NCBI RefSeq assembly: GCF_038622445.1
Contig: NZ_CP152019.1
Coordinates: forward strand, 1,053,501 to 1,117,500
DNA: 64,000 nucleotides
Source: Sporosarcina sp. FSL K6-1522
GTDB lineage: Bacteria > Bacillota > Bacilli > Bacillales_A > Planococcaceae
Direction of reading: 5' to 3'
Made by a program: the position numbers and the translations under genes. Below the pieces are notes generated by a model. The model was given only the letters and a program-made list of their open reading frames with translations, was not told the DNA's origin and made no database searches. Position 1 is the first letter of the stretch, and every line of letters begins with the position of its first letter. Shown in pieces: positions 1 through 8,337 of the stretch.

Positions 1-236
1 ATCGAGCGTTCTTTTGCTCGCAATTTGTGGCGACGATTGTTAATGAGGCAGGTTTGGCGATGTTTTCGGTGAATCCTAATTTGGTGCAGCCGCATGATTT
101 TGCTAAAGTCGCTTGTTTGCTTCAGGAGTATGATGGTGATTTGCAAGCGTATTTACATAAAAAAAGAGGGCAGCAGGAGCGAAGATTGGTACGCGTGAGT
201 ATGTGGAAAAGCTTGGCGTTTCGTTTGTTGGCCTAA
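1..236 (+). CDS. C-terminal fragment of a hypothetical protein (possible papain-like fold)
   Basis: The reading frame is already open at the window edge (first full codon at base 3) and stops at 236, so only the C-terminus is visible. A GTG at 27 could be taken as a start but has no ribosome site, and the frame continues upstream with R-A-F-F-C-S-Q-F-V. The F-x-C-S-x-F-V motif followed by a hydrophobic helix and an N-P-N-L-V-x-P-x-D-F segment resembles the end of permuted papain/NlpC-like proteins of the YiiX type, where that Cys is catalytic. That assignment is a guess from a short stretch. The tail is basic. Confidence 0.4.
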   Translation, partial: RAFFCSQFVATIVNEAGLAMFSVNPNLVQPHDFAKVACLLQEYDGDLQAYLHKKRGQQERRLVRVSMWKSLAFRLLA

Positions 237-340
237 GTGTGTGTAAGGAGTCATTTACCTATGATGTGGGGGTGAAGGCTCTTTTTTTGTATCTACTATC
301 GTATTCTGAAAAGAGGGAATAAGGGGATGGAGTGATTAAG

Positions 341-2428
341 ATGAGTGAAGAGCTGAAGGATCTGATTAAACGGGTGGCGGATTTAGAAGGGGAAGTGGGC
401 TCGTTAAAGCAACAGTTGAGGGAAATGCGTTCTCCGCAATTGGTTGCTAAAGAGCAGCTGAAGCCTGTTCGTTCGGCTGTTTCAACAGAAAGTGCGCGTC
501 AGGTTGCTGCGCCAAAGGTGAAACCTGCAGCACCGCCAACTGTTTCTGTCGAGCGACAGCCTAGGAAGGAATTCAATCTGGAACAGGCGTTGAGTGCTTG
601 GCTTCCGCGTGTGTTTATGTTCATCCTTTTGCTAGGTGTTTTATGGGGGCTGAAGGTTGGGATGGATAAAGGGTTTATTACGAATCCTGTGCGTGTCGGC
701 ATGGGCTATGCGGGGACGGCATTGCTGTACTTTTTAGGGATGCGGTATTACGGTAGCGGGAAAAAAGGGTTTGGCTTGACGTTACTAGGTGGCTTTATTG
801 GCCTGGGGATTTTGACGACTTTTGCGGCGCATCATCTATATGGTTATTTGAATTTTACATGGGCCTTTTTAGTAGGGGTTGCGTATATCATTGCGGGGCT
901 GTTGTTGTCGAGAAAGACGAAGTCGGAGACATTGACGTTGTTTTCGGCTATTGCAGGGTTCTTATTGCCTTTTTTATTGGAAGGCGAGGGTGCAACTGCT
1001 ATCCAGTTTTGTTCGTATATCCTGTTGCTATTTTTGTCGTTATTTTATGTGTCGCTTAGTCAGCATCACAAATATAGTTTTTATGTAACGTATGTCTTGT
1101 TTCATTTGACATTGTTGACGTATGGAATTTTGGATGGGGCAAGTGGAGATGAAACGATTTTGGTGGGGACGGTATTGGTTCAACATCTTGCGCTACTCGT
1201 CTTTTATTTGAAAGGAAGTATTTCAAGGAGTGTTTTTTCGGAAGTACTTCTGTATACGAATTTTGTTTTTACGATTGGCTGGATTAAGCTACTCGATTAT
1301 GGGCAAGAGGTAACGGTTTATGGTTTATTGGCTTTGCTGTACATTGCATTGGCGGTCTATGCGTTTAGGAAGAAGGATGGCCTATTACACGGGGTTTTGC
1401 TGGCCGTATCGGTATTTGCGGTTTGTGTGTTTATTTTGGCGTTTAACCTTGAGGATAGCCGTGTTCGTTTGATGTTGTTGCTTGTGAATGGGGCTGTTGG
1501 GGCATGGGTTGGTTTGCGTTATGACACGCTTCGGACAATTTTCACGAGTGCGATCATTTACCTGTTTGCGTCCATTTTTGTGTTGAGTACGCTGCAATTC
1601 AGTGTGTTTTGGTCGTTGGAGCATGCGGTTTGGTTGGTGTTTTTGGCGACAATGGGAGGTGTTTTTTATACGTTGTATCGCTATCCACCGGCTTTGTTGA
1701 AAGGGAAGACTGTAGGGATCGATCAAAGCTTGGTTGCGGGGCAAGTAGTTGTGCTGCTTTATGTGAATCTGGTGACAAGGATTGGGCTAGCCCATTCGCA
1801 AGTGTCGTATGGAACGAGTCTTCACGTGCAAAGCATGGTGCTCCTTGTGGCGTTGGTTGCGATGTATTTCTGCTATAGATGGCGTCGGGGGCTTTATTTG
1901 ACGTCTGGGGCGGTTGCGCTGTTTTTACTAGCGAGTTTCCTCATGTTGTTTACGAGTGTAGGGGCGTATGGAGTGCGGGGGGATTTTCTCATTCCTTTCT
2001 TCGTTCAATTGGCGTATGCGGTTACTTTGACGGTGATGGTTTGGGCGATTATGCAGGAGCGTTTTTTCGTTTCGCAACAAGTACTTAAGTTACGCATGCC
2101 GATGGTAGCTGTTGGGATGCAGGTTGTGTATTTCATATTGCTAAACAAATGGTACTTCGCGTTTACGGCGGCGTATACATGGGATTTAGAATATGTGTTG
2201 TTTGTGCATACGTTTCTGCTGTTTGCATTTGCTTTTGGGTCTGTTAGCTTTGGCGGAAAGATGGGCTGGAAGTATGTCAAAATCGTTGGTGCTGTACTGA
2301 TTGGCGTTTGTGTGTTGAAGCTGTTCATCGTCGACCTTGCGAGCATTTCGATTTTAGTACGGGCAATTTTGTTTATCATCGTGGGGATTGTGGGATTGTT
2401 GTATTCACGGACGTTGTTGAAGGAATAG
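341..2428 (+). CDS. DUF2339 family multi-pass membrane protein
   Basis: A 695-residue integral membrane protein of unknown function. The first ~75 residues are a charged coiled-coil segment (E-E-L-K-D-L..L-E-G-E-V-G-S-L-K-Q-Q-L), then a Pro/Ala/Val linker, then roughly 20 hydrophobic segments filling the rest. This coiled coil plus many-helix plan is typical of DUF2339 proteins. I start at ATG 341, which has GGAG at 329-332 with 8-base spacing; an in-frame GTG at 332 lies inside that ribosome site. It stands alone between the partial gene and a regulator on the same strand. No catalytic motif is visible and no substrate can be proposed. Confidence 0.8.
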   Translation: MSEELKDLIKRVADLEGEVGSLKQQLREMRSPQLVAKEQLKPVRSAVSTESARQVAAPKVKPAAPPTVSVERQPRKEFNLEQALSAWLPRVFMFILLLGVLWGLKVGMDKGFITNPVRVGMGYAGTALLYFLGMRYYGSGKKGFGLTLLGGFIGLGILTTFAAHHLYGYLNFTWAFLVGVAYIIAGLLLSRKTKSETLTLFSAIAGFLLPFLLEGEGATAIQFCSYILLLFLSLFYVSLSQHHKYSFYVTYVLFHLTLLTYGILDGASGDETILVGTVLVQHLALLVFYLKGSISRSVFSEVLLYTNFVFTIGWIKLLDYGQEVTVYGLLALLYIALAVYAFRKKDGLLHGVLLAVSVFAVCVFILAFNLEDSRVRLMLLLVNGAVGAWVGLRYDTLRTIFTSAIIYLFASIFVLSTLQFSVFWSLEHAVWLVFLATMGGVFYTLYRYPPALLKGKTVGIDQSLVAGQVVVLLYVNLVTRIGLAHSQVSYGTSLHVQSMVLLVALVAMYFCYRWRRGLYLTSGAVALFLLASFLMLFTSVGAYGVRGDFLIPFFVQLAYAVTLTVMVWAIMQERFFVSQQVLKLRMPMVAVGMQVVYFILLNKWYFAFTAAYTWDLEYVLFVHTFLLFAFAFGSVSFGGKMGWKYVKIVGAVLIGVCVLKLFIVDLASISILVRAILFIIVGIVGLLYSRTLLKE

Positions 2429-2562
2429 AGATATGTGTGGCGGGGATTGTTCATCTCGCCGCATTTTTTTGTGATATAGGTCTGATATAAATTACTTAAT
2501 GTCGTATATAATTGACCTTTATGAATATTTTTTGGTATACTACTTCCAATTGGAGGGTCACC

Positions 2563-2760
2563 ATGGCGAAAAATTTGCGGATGAAGGCTGCGCGGGCGGC
2601 GAAGGGAATGTCACAAAAGGAAGTTGCGGAAACCATTGGCATTACGAGGCAGACGATGAATGCTATTGAAAATGGTGAATACAATCCTTCGTTGAAACTG
2701 TGCATTGCGATATGTAAAGTGCTGGATAAAACATTAGATGAGTTATTTTGGGAGGGATGA
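2563..2760 (+). CDS. small XRE-family transcriptional regulator
   Basis: A 65-residue single-domain helix-turn-helix protein. The segment M-S-Q-K-E-V-A-E-T-I-G-I-T-R-Q-T-M-N-A-I-E-N-G is a textbook Xre/Cro HTH, followed by Y-N-P-S-L-K-L-C-I-A-I-C-K-V-L, as in the YgzD/YozG-type short regulators of Bacilli. ATG 2563 follows TGGAGGG at 2551-2557; a longer frame from 2512 has no ribosome site. The stop is 2 bases from the next gene, a membrane protein, so the two are almost certainly co-transcribed. Such pairs commonly have the regulator control its own membrane partner. Target and signal are unknown. Confidence 0.88.
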   Translation: MAKNLRMKAARAAKGMSQKEVAETIGITRQTMNAIENGEYNPSLKLCIAICKVLDKTLDELFWEG

Positions 2761-2762
2761 AC

Positions 2763-3206
2763 ATGCATAAGGATCGTTATGATGAGTTTCAAGTGGCGAA
2801 AAGGCATCGACTTGGTTATCAAGCTTTCTTTTTGACGATTGTGCTTATTTTTGTGAATGGCTTTATAAAAATGAATTATATATGGGCAGAACCTTTGATG
2901 GAAACGTTGGTATTGCTGTATATTCCGATGTTGTATATGACCGTGATGGCGATTTGGCAAGGGGCGTACATCAGTAAAAAAGAGAAGAACCCAAATGTTT
3001 ACATTCCGATGTTAGGGGTTGCTGTATTATTTAATTGGTTTGTTATTGGTTACTCGCTATGGGATGGTGTGTTTGTTTTAGTGGTGGATGGCAAATTGGT
3101 GAATAGCGCAAGTATATTATTTACAGCGACGTTCTTTACATTGATTGTCGTTACGATGATTATACGAAGAGCTGCGGATTTTCGAGCGCTACGAGCAGAA
3201 TGGTGA
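2763..3206 (+). CDS. hypothetical four-helix membrane protein, partner of the XRE regulator
   Basis: 147 residues with four clear hydrophobic segments (about 20-40, 50-68, 84-104 and 118-138) and a basic C-terminus ending near R-A-L-R-A-E-W. ATG 2763 is preceded by GGAGGG (2751-2756) inside the end of the upstream gene; ATG 2757 would touch that site. I recognise no specific function. The pairing of a short XRE regulator with a small multi-pass protein is common in Bacillales and usually means both sense or adjust something at the membrane, but that is inference from context. Confidence 0.75.
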   Translation: MHKDRYDEFQVAKRHRLGYQAFFLTIVLIFVNGFIKMNYIWAEPLMETLVLLYIPMLYMTVMAIWQGAYISKKEKNPNVYIPMLGVAVLFNWFVIGYSLWDGVFVLVVDGKLVNSASILFTATFFTLIVVTMIIRRAADFRALRAEW

Positions 3207-3279
3207 AAGACTTTTCCAATTTCGCAATTCCTGTGCAAACGTGCGATAATAAGAAAAAATGATGAAGTAGGATGATGAA

Positions 3280-4476
3280 ATGTCTAAAACAATCGATTTA
3301 CAAGTGAATGCAAAAAATATAGCTGATTTTAAAAAAGGGTATCCGTTAATTTTACGAGATGCCATTATTAATCCGCAGGCGTTGACGAAGGAAGGTAGCA
3401 TCGTTCGTTTGCTGGATCGTAACTATAAATTTGTGGCGAAAGGCTATTATGGCAATCAAAACAAAGGCATTGGTTGGGTGTTGACGCAAAAAGAAGAGGA
3501 AGAGATTGACTTCGATTTCTTCCATCGAAAAATCGCAAAGGCATTTGAGCGACGCGACACATTGTTTGCGGATCCAGAGACGACAACGTTCCGCGTGTTT
3601 AATGGGGAAGGCGATGGCATCGGTGGTTTGACGATTGATTATTTCGATGGCTTTTACATGGTAAGCTGGTACAGTGAAGGGATTTATTCGCTGAAGCATC
3701 ATGTATACGGCGTGCTCGATAAAATTGCTTCGTACAAAGGCATTTATGAGAAGAAGCGTTTTGACGGGAAAGGCGAATACATCGAGCAGGATGATTTCGT
3801 TCGTGGTGAACAAGGTGATTTCCCGATTATCGTCAAAGAAAACGGTATGAATTTTGCGGTCAATTTGAATGACGGAGCAATGACGGGGATTTTCTTGGAT
3901 CAGCGTGATGTGCGCGAGGCGATTCGTGATAAGTATTCGAAAGGTAAAAATGTCTTGAATACGTTCTCATATACGGGGGCGTTTTCGGTTGCGGCGGCAC
4001 TTGGCGGCGCGGTGAAGACGACGAGTGTGGATTTGGCGAAGCGTAGTTTAGCGAAGACGATTGAGCAGTTCAGCGTCAATGGCATTGACTATGAGCAGCA
4101 GGATATTAAAGTGATGGATGTCTTTGACTATTTCCGTTATGCGAAACGACATGAACTGAAGTTCGATCTTGTTGTGCTGGATCCACCGAGCTTTGCGCGT
4201 TCGAAGAAATATACGTTCAGTACGGCGAAGGATTATCCGGCATTGTTAATGGATGCCATCGCGATTACGGAGAAAAACGGTGTCATTGTGGCATCGACGA
4301 ACAATGCGAGCTTTGGCATGAAGAAGTTCAAAACGTTTATTGATGAGGCATTTAAGAAAGCCGGTTCTAAATATAAGGTTCTTGAGGAATCGTCGTTACC
4401 AAGAGATTTCCGTACGAACCGTGATTTCCCGGAGTTTAACTATTTGAAAGTCGTTATTTTGCAGAAGTTGAAGTAA
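3280..4476 (+). CDS. rlmI: class I SAM-dependent rRNA methyltransferase, RlmI/YwbD type
   Basis: 398 residues. The N-terminal ~75 residues fit a PUA RNA-binding domain (Y-P-L-I-L-R-D-A-I...S-I-V-R-L-L-D). The central part carries D-Q-R-D-V-R and the SAM-binding stretch N-T-F-S-Y-T-G-A-F-S-V-A-A. The catalytic motif V-L-D-P-P-S-F-A-R-S is seen near residue 304. This order is that of the RlmI family, which makes 5-methylcytosine in 23S rRNA (C1962 in E. coli); the family usually has the Cys seen in some m5C enzymes replaced, so the exact product is inferred. Monocistronic, ending at a strong bidirectional terminator. ATG 3280 has a weak AGGATG site. Confidence 0.87.
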   Translation: MSKTIDLQVNAKNIADFKKGYPLILRDAIINPQALTKEGSIVRLLDRNYKFVAKGYYGNQNKGIGWVLTQKEEEEIDFDFFHRKIAKAFERRDTLFADPETTTFRVFNGEGDGIGGLTIDYFDGFYMVSWYSEGIYSLKHHVYGVLDKIASYKGIYEKKRFDGKGEYIEQDDFVRGEQGDFPIIVKENGMNFAVNLNDGAMTGIFLDQRDVREAIRDKYSKGKNVLNTFSYTGAFSVAAALGGAVKTTSVDLAKRSLAKTIEQFSVNGIDYEQQDIKVMDVFDYFRYAKRHELKFDLVVLDPPSFARSKKYTFSTAKDYPALLMDAIAITEKNGVIVASTNNASFGMKKFKTFIDEAFKKAGSKYKVLEESSLPRDFRTNRDFPEFNYLKVVILQKLK

Positions 4477-4515
4477 GAAAAGCGCAAGGCGCCTGGAGTC
4501 TGGACAAGTGTTCCA
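4477..4515 (+). repeat. short copy of the dispersed 'AAAAGCGC..TCTGGAC' module
   Basis: Immediately after the rlmI stop the sequence AAAAGCGCAAGGCGCC is followed by GGAGTCTGGACAAG. The same words recur after other genes in this window (29449, 52666, 54447, 56651). It looks like a trimmed member of a dispersed intergenic repeat family that lodges at gene 3' ends. Confidence 0.5.
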
Positions 4516-4555
4516 AGTTGAAAAACGTATACTTTCTTACTTTTTTAAATATAGG

Positions 4556-4591
4556 AAGCCGCATCTGATGAATCTCAGATGCGGCTTTTCA
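4556..4591. terminator. bidirectional intrinsic terminator
   Basis: A perfect 13-bp stem (AAGCCGCATCTGA at 4556-4568 with its complement at 4575-4587), a 6-base loop and T-runs on both sides, between the convergent rlmI and DUF3021 genes. Confidence 0.9.
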
Positions 4592-4593
4592 AT

Positions 4594-5004
4594 TTATAAT
4601 GCATTCAATTCAGCATTCAATTTCTTCGCCTGATTTCTGAAATAAAGATAGAAAGCAGTCCAGAAAACAGCATAGATGACAATGAATAATCCTAGCATTA
4701 GCAAAAAGCTTTTCATCGTAAATGGAATCCAGCCGATGCCAAACGCCAGGATGAAGTATAGAACGATGACAGTTATAAAATGAAGACCAGTTTGTTGAGA
4801 GAGTCGTAAATTTGTATTTTCAAAATAGAGCGGACTGACTGTGAAAAACCAGCCGCAAAAGATGAGGCCGAGTGAATTTTTTAAGAATAACGGTCCATCT
4901 AACACATCTTGTTCTCCGAAGTAAACGATAGCATTCGTTATGATGACGGCAAGAAATGCACCATAGAAAATCCCAATCATGCTTCTGAATAAAAAGGTCT
5001 TCAT
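4594..5004 (-). CDS. DUF3021 family membrane protein
   Basis: 136 residues with four hydrophobic helices (roughly 8-30, 42-60, 74-92 and 100-122) and a Lys-rich tail; the plan and length fit DUF3021. Proteins of this family are almost always encoded next to a LytTR-domain regulator, as here, and some act to modulate that regulator from the membrane. The start overlaps the LytTR stop by 4 bases (ATGA), so translation is coupled; GGAGGAA lies at 5011-5017. Confidence 0.82.
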   Translation of the reverse strand: MKTFLFRSMIGIFYGAFLAVIITNAIVYFGEQDVLDGPLFLKNSLGLIFCGWFFTVSPLYFENTNLRLSQQTGLHFITVIVLYFILAFGIGWIPFTMKSFLLMLGLFIVIYAVFWTAFYLYFRNQAKKLNAELNAL

Positions 5005-5459
5005 TCACCTTTCCTCCTGTTCATTTTTAGCGATTCTTTAATCGTATTGACGTATGTGCGAGAAACGTATTCCTTTGCCCCAGATTTAAAATAGACACAG
5101 AGTGTTCCGTTAAAAGATGCTTCAAAACTGCTCATCTCATGGAGATTGGCGATAACGGATTTGGACAGTCGGACGAATTTATTTGAGGGTAGGATTTTCT
5201 CTAGCTCGTATAATTTCTCTTTTAATTTAAAAGCGCCATTGGCCGTGACAGCGACAACGCCATCTTTTTCGCTGTGGCAATAGTGGATGTCGCTGGGCTT
5301 TAGGATATGCTGCATATCGCCGTCTTTGCCGACAAGGAACTCTGTTTCCCTTCCTTTTATGAAATCGAGAACCTCCTGAACGGATTGATCCAATTCGGGA
5401 GATTCAATCGTCACTTTTGTTTCTGTATAGTCGCTATCAATGCTCAATGCTACTTTCAT
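5001..5459 (-). CDS. LytTR-domain DNA-binding transcriptional regulator
   Basis: 152 residues. The C-terminal ~95 residues contain I-H-Y-C-H-S-E-K-D-G-V-V, then F-V-R-L-S-K-S-V-I-A-N-L-H-E-M and the conserved Y-V-S-R-T-Y near the end, all hallmarks of the LytTR DNA-binding fold. There is no receiver domain, so it is a one-component regulator of the type paired with DUF3021 proteins. It is followed by DUF3021 with a 4-base overlap and preceded, 60 bases away, by an ABC exporter on the same strand that it may control. An 8-bp inverted repeat lies in that gap. Confidence 0.85.
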   Translation of the reverse strand: MKVALSIDSDYTETKVTIESPELDQSVQEVLDFIKGRETEFLVGKDGDMQHILKPSDIHYCHSEKDGVVAVTANGAFKLKEKLYELEKILPSNKFVRLSKSVIANLHEMSSFEASFNGTLCVYFKSGAKEYVSRTYVNTIKESLKMNRRKGE

Positions 5460-5474
5460 GGTGAAGACCCCCTA

Positions 5475-5507
5475 AGACAATGCTTTATGTATAATCTACC
5501 ATTGTCT
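5475..5507 (-). promoter_or_regulatory. inverted repeat upstream of the LytTR gene, possible operator
   Basis: A perfect 8-bp inverted repeat (AGACAATG at 5475-5482, CATTGTCT at 5500-5507) brackets an AT-rich core containing a TATACA-like word on the minus strand. It sits just upstream of the LytTR start, which suggests an operator or autoregulatory site. No well-spaced -35 box was found, so a promoter here is not proven. Confidence 0.4.
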
Positions 5508-5519
5508 AGGAGTAGTCTG

Positions 5520-6263
5520 TCAACTCCGTCTTTTATTTGTGAAACTGATAATGACTAATGAAATAAGTACTAAACCGGCAATGAAACCAATAGAAATCAG
5601 TGTGCTACTGTCAAACGCAAGCTGCCCGTTCCAAACTGCGATGAAGAGGTTGTTCATATGGTAAAGCGGGTTTCCGTCTGCGATGACTTGAACAAATTTC
5701 GGCATAAGCGCAATCGGCATCGTGAAGCCACCTGTAATCATGACGACTTGGAAGATGACGATGGAAAAGACCAGTGCTGCGTTCATATTTTTGAATAAAG
5801 AATAAATCGCTGAAGAAATGACAAGCAATACAGCGTTCAGGATGATGAAAAAACCGTAAGAACTTAGAAAACGTGCTGGCTGGAACGCTAGATCATAAGC
5901 GATCATTCCGATGAAGTAGACAAGGAAAAACCCGATGCTCGTAATGATGATGGACTTCAAAATAGCTGACAACAATAGCATTTTTTTCGGTACAGGTGAC
6001 AGGTTGATGCGCTTTTCGACGCCAGTTGTACGATTCATCACTTGATCGAAACCAAAAGCGAAGAAGATGACACCGAATGTGATAAGTAAGATGAATGATG
6101 GTGTGTACGTTTCTGCATAGCTTAAATTTCCTGCGTATGTTTGATTGCCGAACAATTGTCCCATGAACAGATATGTGACTGGCGGAACGATAATTGTGAA
6201 AACCATGTAAAATAATTCCCTTGAGAACATGAGTAAGTCGTATTTTAATTGTGTCGCTAACAT
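5520..6263 (-). CDS. ABC-2 type transporter permease
   Basis: 247 residues with six hydrophobic segments in the layout of ABC-2 permeases: a first helix at about 18-40, helices near 55-75, 100-125, 135-160 and 165-190, and a last one at 218-240. The stretch G-V-E-K-R-I-N-L-S-P-V-P is the usual cytoplasmic loop before helix 3. It forms an exporter with the ATPase encoded 13 bases upstream; the cargo is unknown, possibly a peptide antibiotic or lipid. Its ribosome site AAGGGGGAG is clear. LytTR and DUF3021 follow, probably as part of one regulatory unit. Confidence 0.85.
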   Translation of the reverse strand: MLATQLKYDLLMFSRELFYMVFTIIVPPVTYLFMGQLFGNQTYAGNLSYAETYTPSFILLITFGVIFFAFGFDQVMNRTTGVEKRINLSPVPKKMLLLSAILKSIIITSIGFFLVYFIGMIAYDLAFQPARFLSSYGFFIILNAVLLVISSAIYSLFKNMNAALVFSIVIFQVVMITGGFTMPIALMPKFVQVIADGNPLYHMNNLFIAVWNGQLAFDSSTLISIGFIAGLVLISLVIISFTNKRRS

Positions 6264-6276
6264 ATTTTTCTCCCCC

Positions 6277-6996
6277 TTAAATGGCTACTTTCGTAAGATA
6301 GAATTCGTTGATGGATGTAAAGCCTGATGCCAAGATACCTTCTGTCGTATCATAGATTTCGTTGACGCCGTTATTGATGAGCATTACTTTGTCGCAATAT
6401 AATTCGATTTCATCCATATTATGTGTCGTTAAAATGACCGTGCCGCCCGTACGTTTGTTGTAGTCTGTAATGTATGACCACAGGATGTTGCGCATATGTG
6501 GATCTAAACCAGTTGTCGGTTCATCGAGAATGATGAGTTTTGGTTGGGATAGGAAGGCGATCGCTAAACTGACGATTTGTTTCCATCCCCCTGAAAGCTT
6601 ATCGAAGTACTTTTTGCGATGTGGTTCTAGTTTGAAGTCTTTCATGATTTCTTTGATATTGAGCGGCGATTTGTAATAGGCTTTGAATAATTTCAGTAAC
6701 TCTTCTACCTTCAACGTTTTATAAAATTGTGTTGGTTGTAGGACAACGGAAATTTGTTGGCGAATTTGTTCCAGCCTGTTAGTAGACAGCGATTTAATGT
6801 CTTCTTCAAACAGTGCGACGGTTCCTGTGTCGTATTGTTTAATCGTCATAAGAATTTCTAGGAAAGTTGATTTGCCTGCTCCGTTCTTTCCGATGACCCC
6901 AATGACTTCTCCTTCCTTCGCTTGAAAGTCCAGTCCTTTTAGTACGTGGTTGTTGCCGTATGTTTTTTGTAAGTTGTTAACATTGATGACGTTCAT
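6277..6996 (-). CDS. ABC transporter ATP-binding protein
   Basis: 239 residues. Walker A G-K-N-G-A-G-K-S-T, the signature K-L-S-G-G-W-K-Q and Walker B L-I-I-L-D-E-P-T-T-G-L-D-P are intact, with the switch His in T-T-H-N-M-D-E. It drives the ABC-2 permease encoded next. The frame stays open to 7158, but ATG 6996 has ATTGGAGGAAT just before it and begins with the family-typical M-N-V-I-N-V-N-N-L-Q-K-T-Y, so the longer start is rejected. Divergent from the GrpB fusion gene. Confidence 0.92.
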   Translation of the reverse strand: MNVINVNNLQKTYGNNHVLKGLDFQAKEGEVIGVIGKNGAGKSTFLEILMTIKQYDTGTVALFEEDIKSLSTNRLEQIRQQISVVLQPTQFYKTLKVEELLKLFKAYYKSPLNIKEIMKDFKLEPHRKKYFDKLSGGWKQIVSLAIAFLSQPKLIILDEPTTGLDPHMRNILWSYITDYNKRTGGTVILTTHNMDEIELYCDKVMLINNGVNEIYDTTEGILASGFTSINEFYLTKVAI

Positions 6997-7256
6997 TGCA
7001 ATTCCTCCAATCGATTGTGCCTCGGCAACTTCGCCTGAGGTGGTGCTTGACGTTCTTTGTAACCAAAGTGTACGTCGAATCGGCGTTGCTGTCGTTGTGA
7101 TTTCAGTGAGTGGCATGAATAGCGGGGTGACTTGCGGAAAACGACGGATGAAATGCATGCATTTTTTTGAGGATTTAGAAAGGACATGAATGTTGCGATA
7201 GAGAATAAGTATAGAGAGTATTTGTGTGAATATTTTGTCATCCGAGGAGTGAGGGC

Positions 7257-8327
7257 GTGTTAGGGCTGGACAAAGGTGAAATCAAGTTGGTGTCGCATGC
7301 GGATGAATGGGGAGTGCTTTTTGAGGAGGAGCAAGCGTTATTAGAGACGTTAATCGGTGAACATATTGTAGCGGTTCAACATATAGGCAGTACAGCGATT
7401 ACGGGGATTTCTGCGAAGCCACTGCTAGATGTGCTGGTGGGGGTTCGCTCGTTGGAGGATGTACGGCGATTTGATAAGCGCAAGCTGAAAGGTGCTGGCT
7501 ATTATCACCTGGGGCGCATTGAAATTGATGGGAAAGTCGTCTTTGCGAAGTTTTCGAATGTGGAGGAGTTGACGAAGACGCATGTCCTACATGTGGTCGA
7601 ATACGGGGGCGATTGGTGGCATAAGCATACATTTTTCCGAGATTATTTAAATGAGCATCCTGATGTTGCCCGCACATATGAGGTATTAAAGAGCGAGTTG
7701 GCAGTTGCTTACCCTGATAATGAAAGTGCCTATACGGATGGGAAGAAACATTTTGTGGATGAGGTTTTGCGTTTGGGAGAGATGAGGCCGTTTATCATCA
7801 AAAAAGGGGCGTTATTTGTTCGTAAGTTGGAGGATGCTGATAAGTATTCGCTTGCCAAGTGGCTGTCGGATCCGGAAGTGCTTCGGTATTACGAAGGGCG
7901 AGACAACCCTTTCGATGTGGAGAAGGTAGAGGAGGAGTATTTTGCGGAAGATGATGTGACGCGTTGCCTAATTGAATTCGAGGGTAAACCAATTGGCTAT
8001 GTGCAGTTTTATGAAGTAGACGCGGAGGAGCGAGTTCTGTATGAGTACGGGGATTCGGAGGAGCTTATCTATGGCATGGATCAGTTTATCGGCGAATCGG
8101 CGTATGTGAATAAAGGCATCGGGACGAAGCTGATTGAGTTGGTTATCGATTATTTGTTGGAAGAAAAGGGTGCAGATTGTATTGTGATGGACCCACAAGC
8201 GGAGAATGAACGCGCGATTCGTTGTTATGAGAAGTGTGGTTTTGCAAAGGTGAAGTTGCTTCCAAGGAATGAATGGCATGAGGGGGAGTATCGGGATTGT
8301 TGGTTGATTGAGTATCGTCGGAAATGA
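7257..8327 (+). CDS. GrpB-like nucleotidyltransferase fused to AAC(6')-like acetyltransferase
   Basis: 356 residues in two parts. Residues 1-~170 are a GrpB/UPF0157 domain (H-I-G-S-T-A-I-T-G-I-S-A-K-P-L-L-D-V-L-V-G-V), a nucleotidyltransferase fold. Residues ~178-356 are a GNAT domain whose words Y-G-M-D-Q-F-I-G-E, G-K-G-I-G-T-type turn (N-K-G-I-G-T-K), D-P-Q-A-E-N-E-R-A-I-R and H-E-G-E-Y-R-D-C closely match those I recall from the AAC(6')-Ie type of aminoglycoside 6'-acetyltransferases. GrpB-GNAT fusions are known in Bacilli, but their substrate is not. Start GTG 7257 has GAGGAG upstream. A second GNAT gene follows after 10 bases. Confidence 0.85.
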   Translation: MLGLDKGEIKLVSHADEWGVLFEEEQALLETLIGEHIVAVQHIGSTAITGISAKPLLDVLVGVRSLEDVRRFDKRKLKGAGYYHLGRIEIDGKVVFAKFSNVEELTKTHVLHVVEYGGDWWHKHTFFRDYLNEHPDVARTYEVLKSELAVAYPDNESAYTDGKKHFVDEVLRLGEMRPFIIKKGALFVRKLEDADKYSLAKWLSDPEVLRYYEGRDNPFDVEKVEEEYFAEDDVTRCLIEFEGKPIGYVQFYEVDAEERVLYEYGDSEELIYGMDQFIGESAYVNKGIGTKLIELVIDYLLEEKGADCIVMDPQAENERAIRCYEKCGFAKVKLLPRNEWHEGEYRDCWLIEYRRK

Positions 8328-8337
8328 GGGAATCTGA

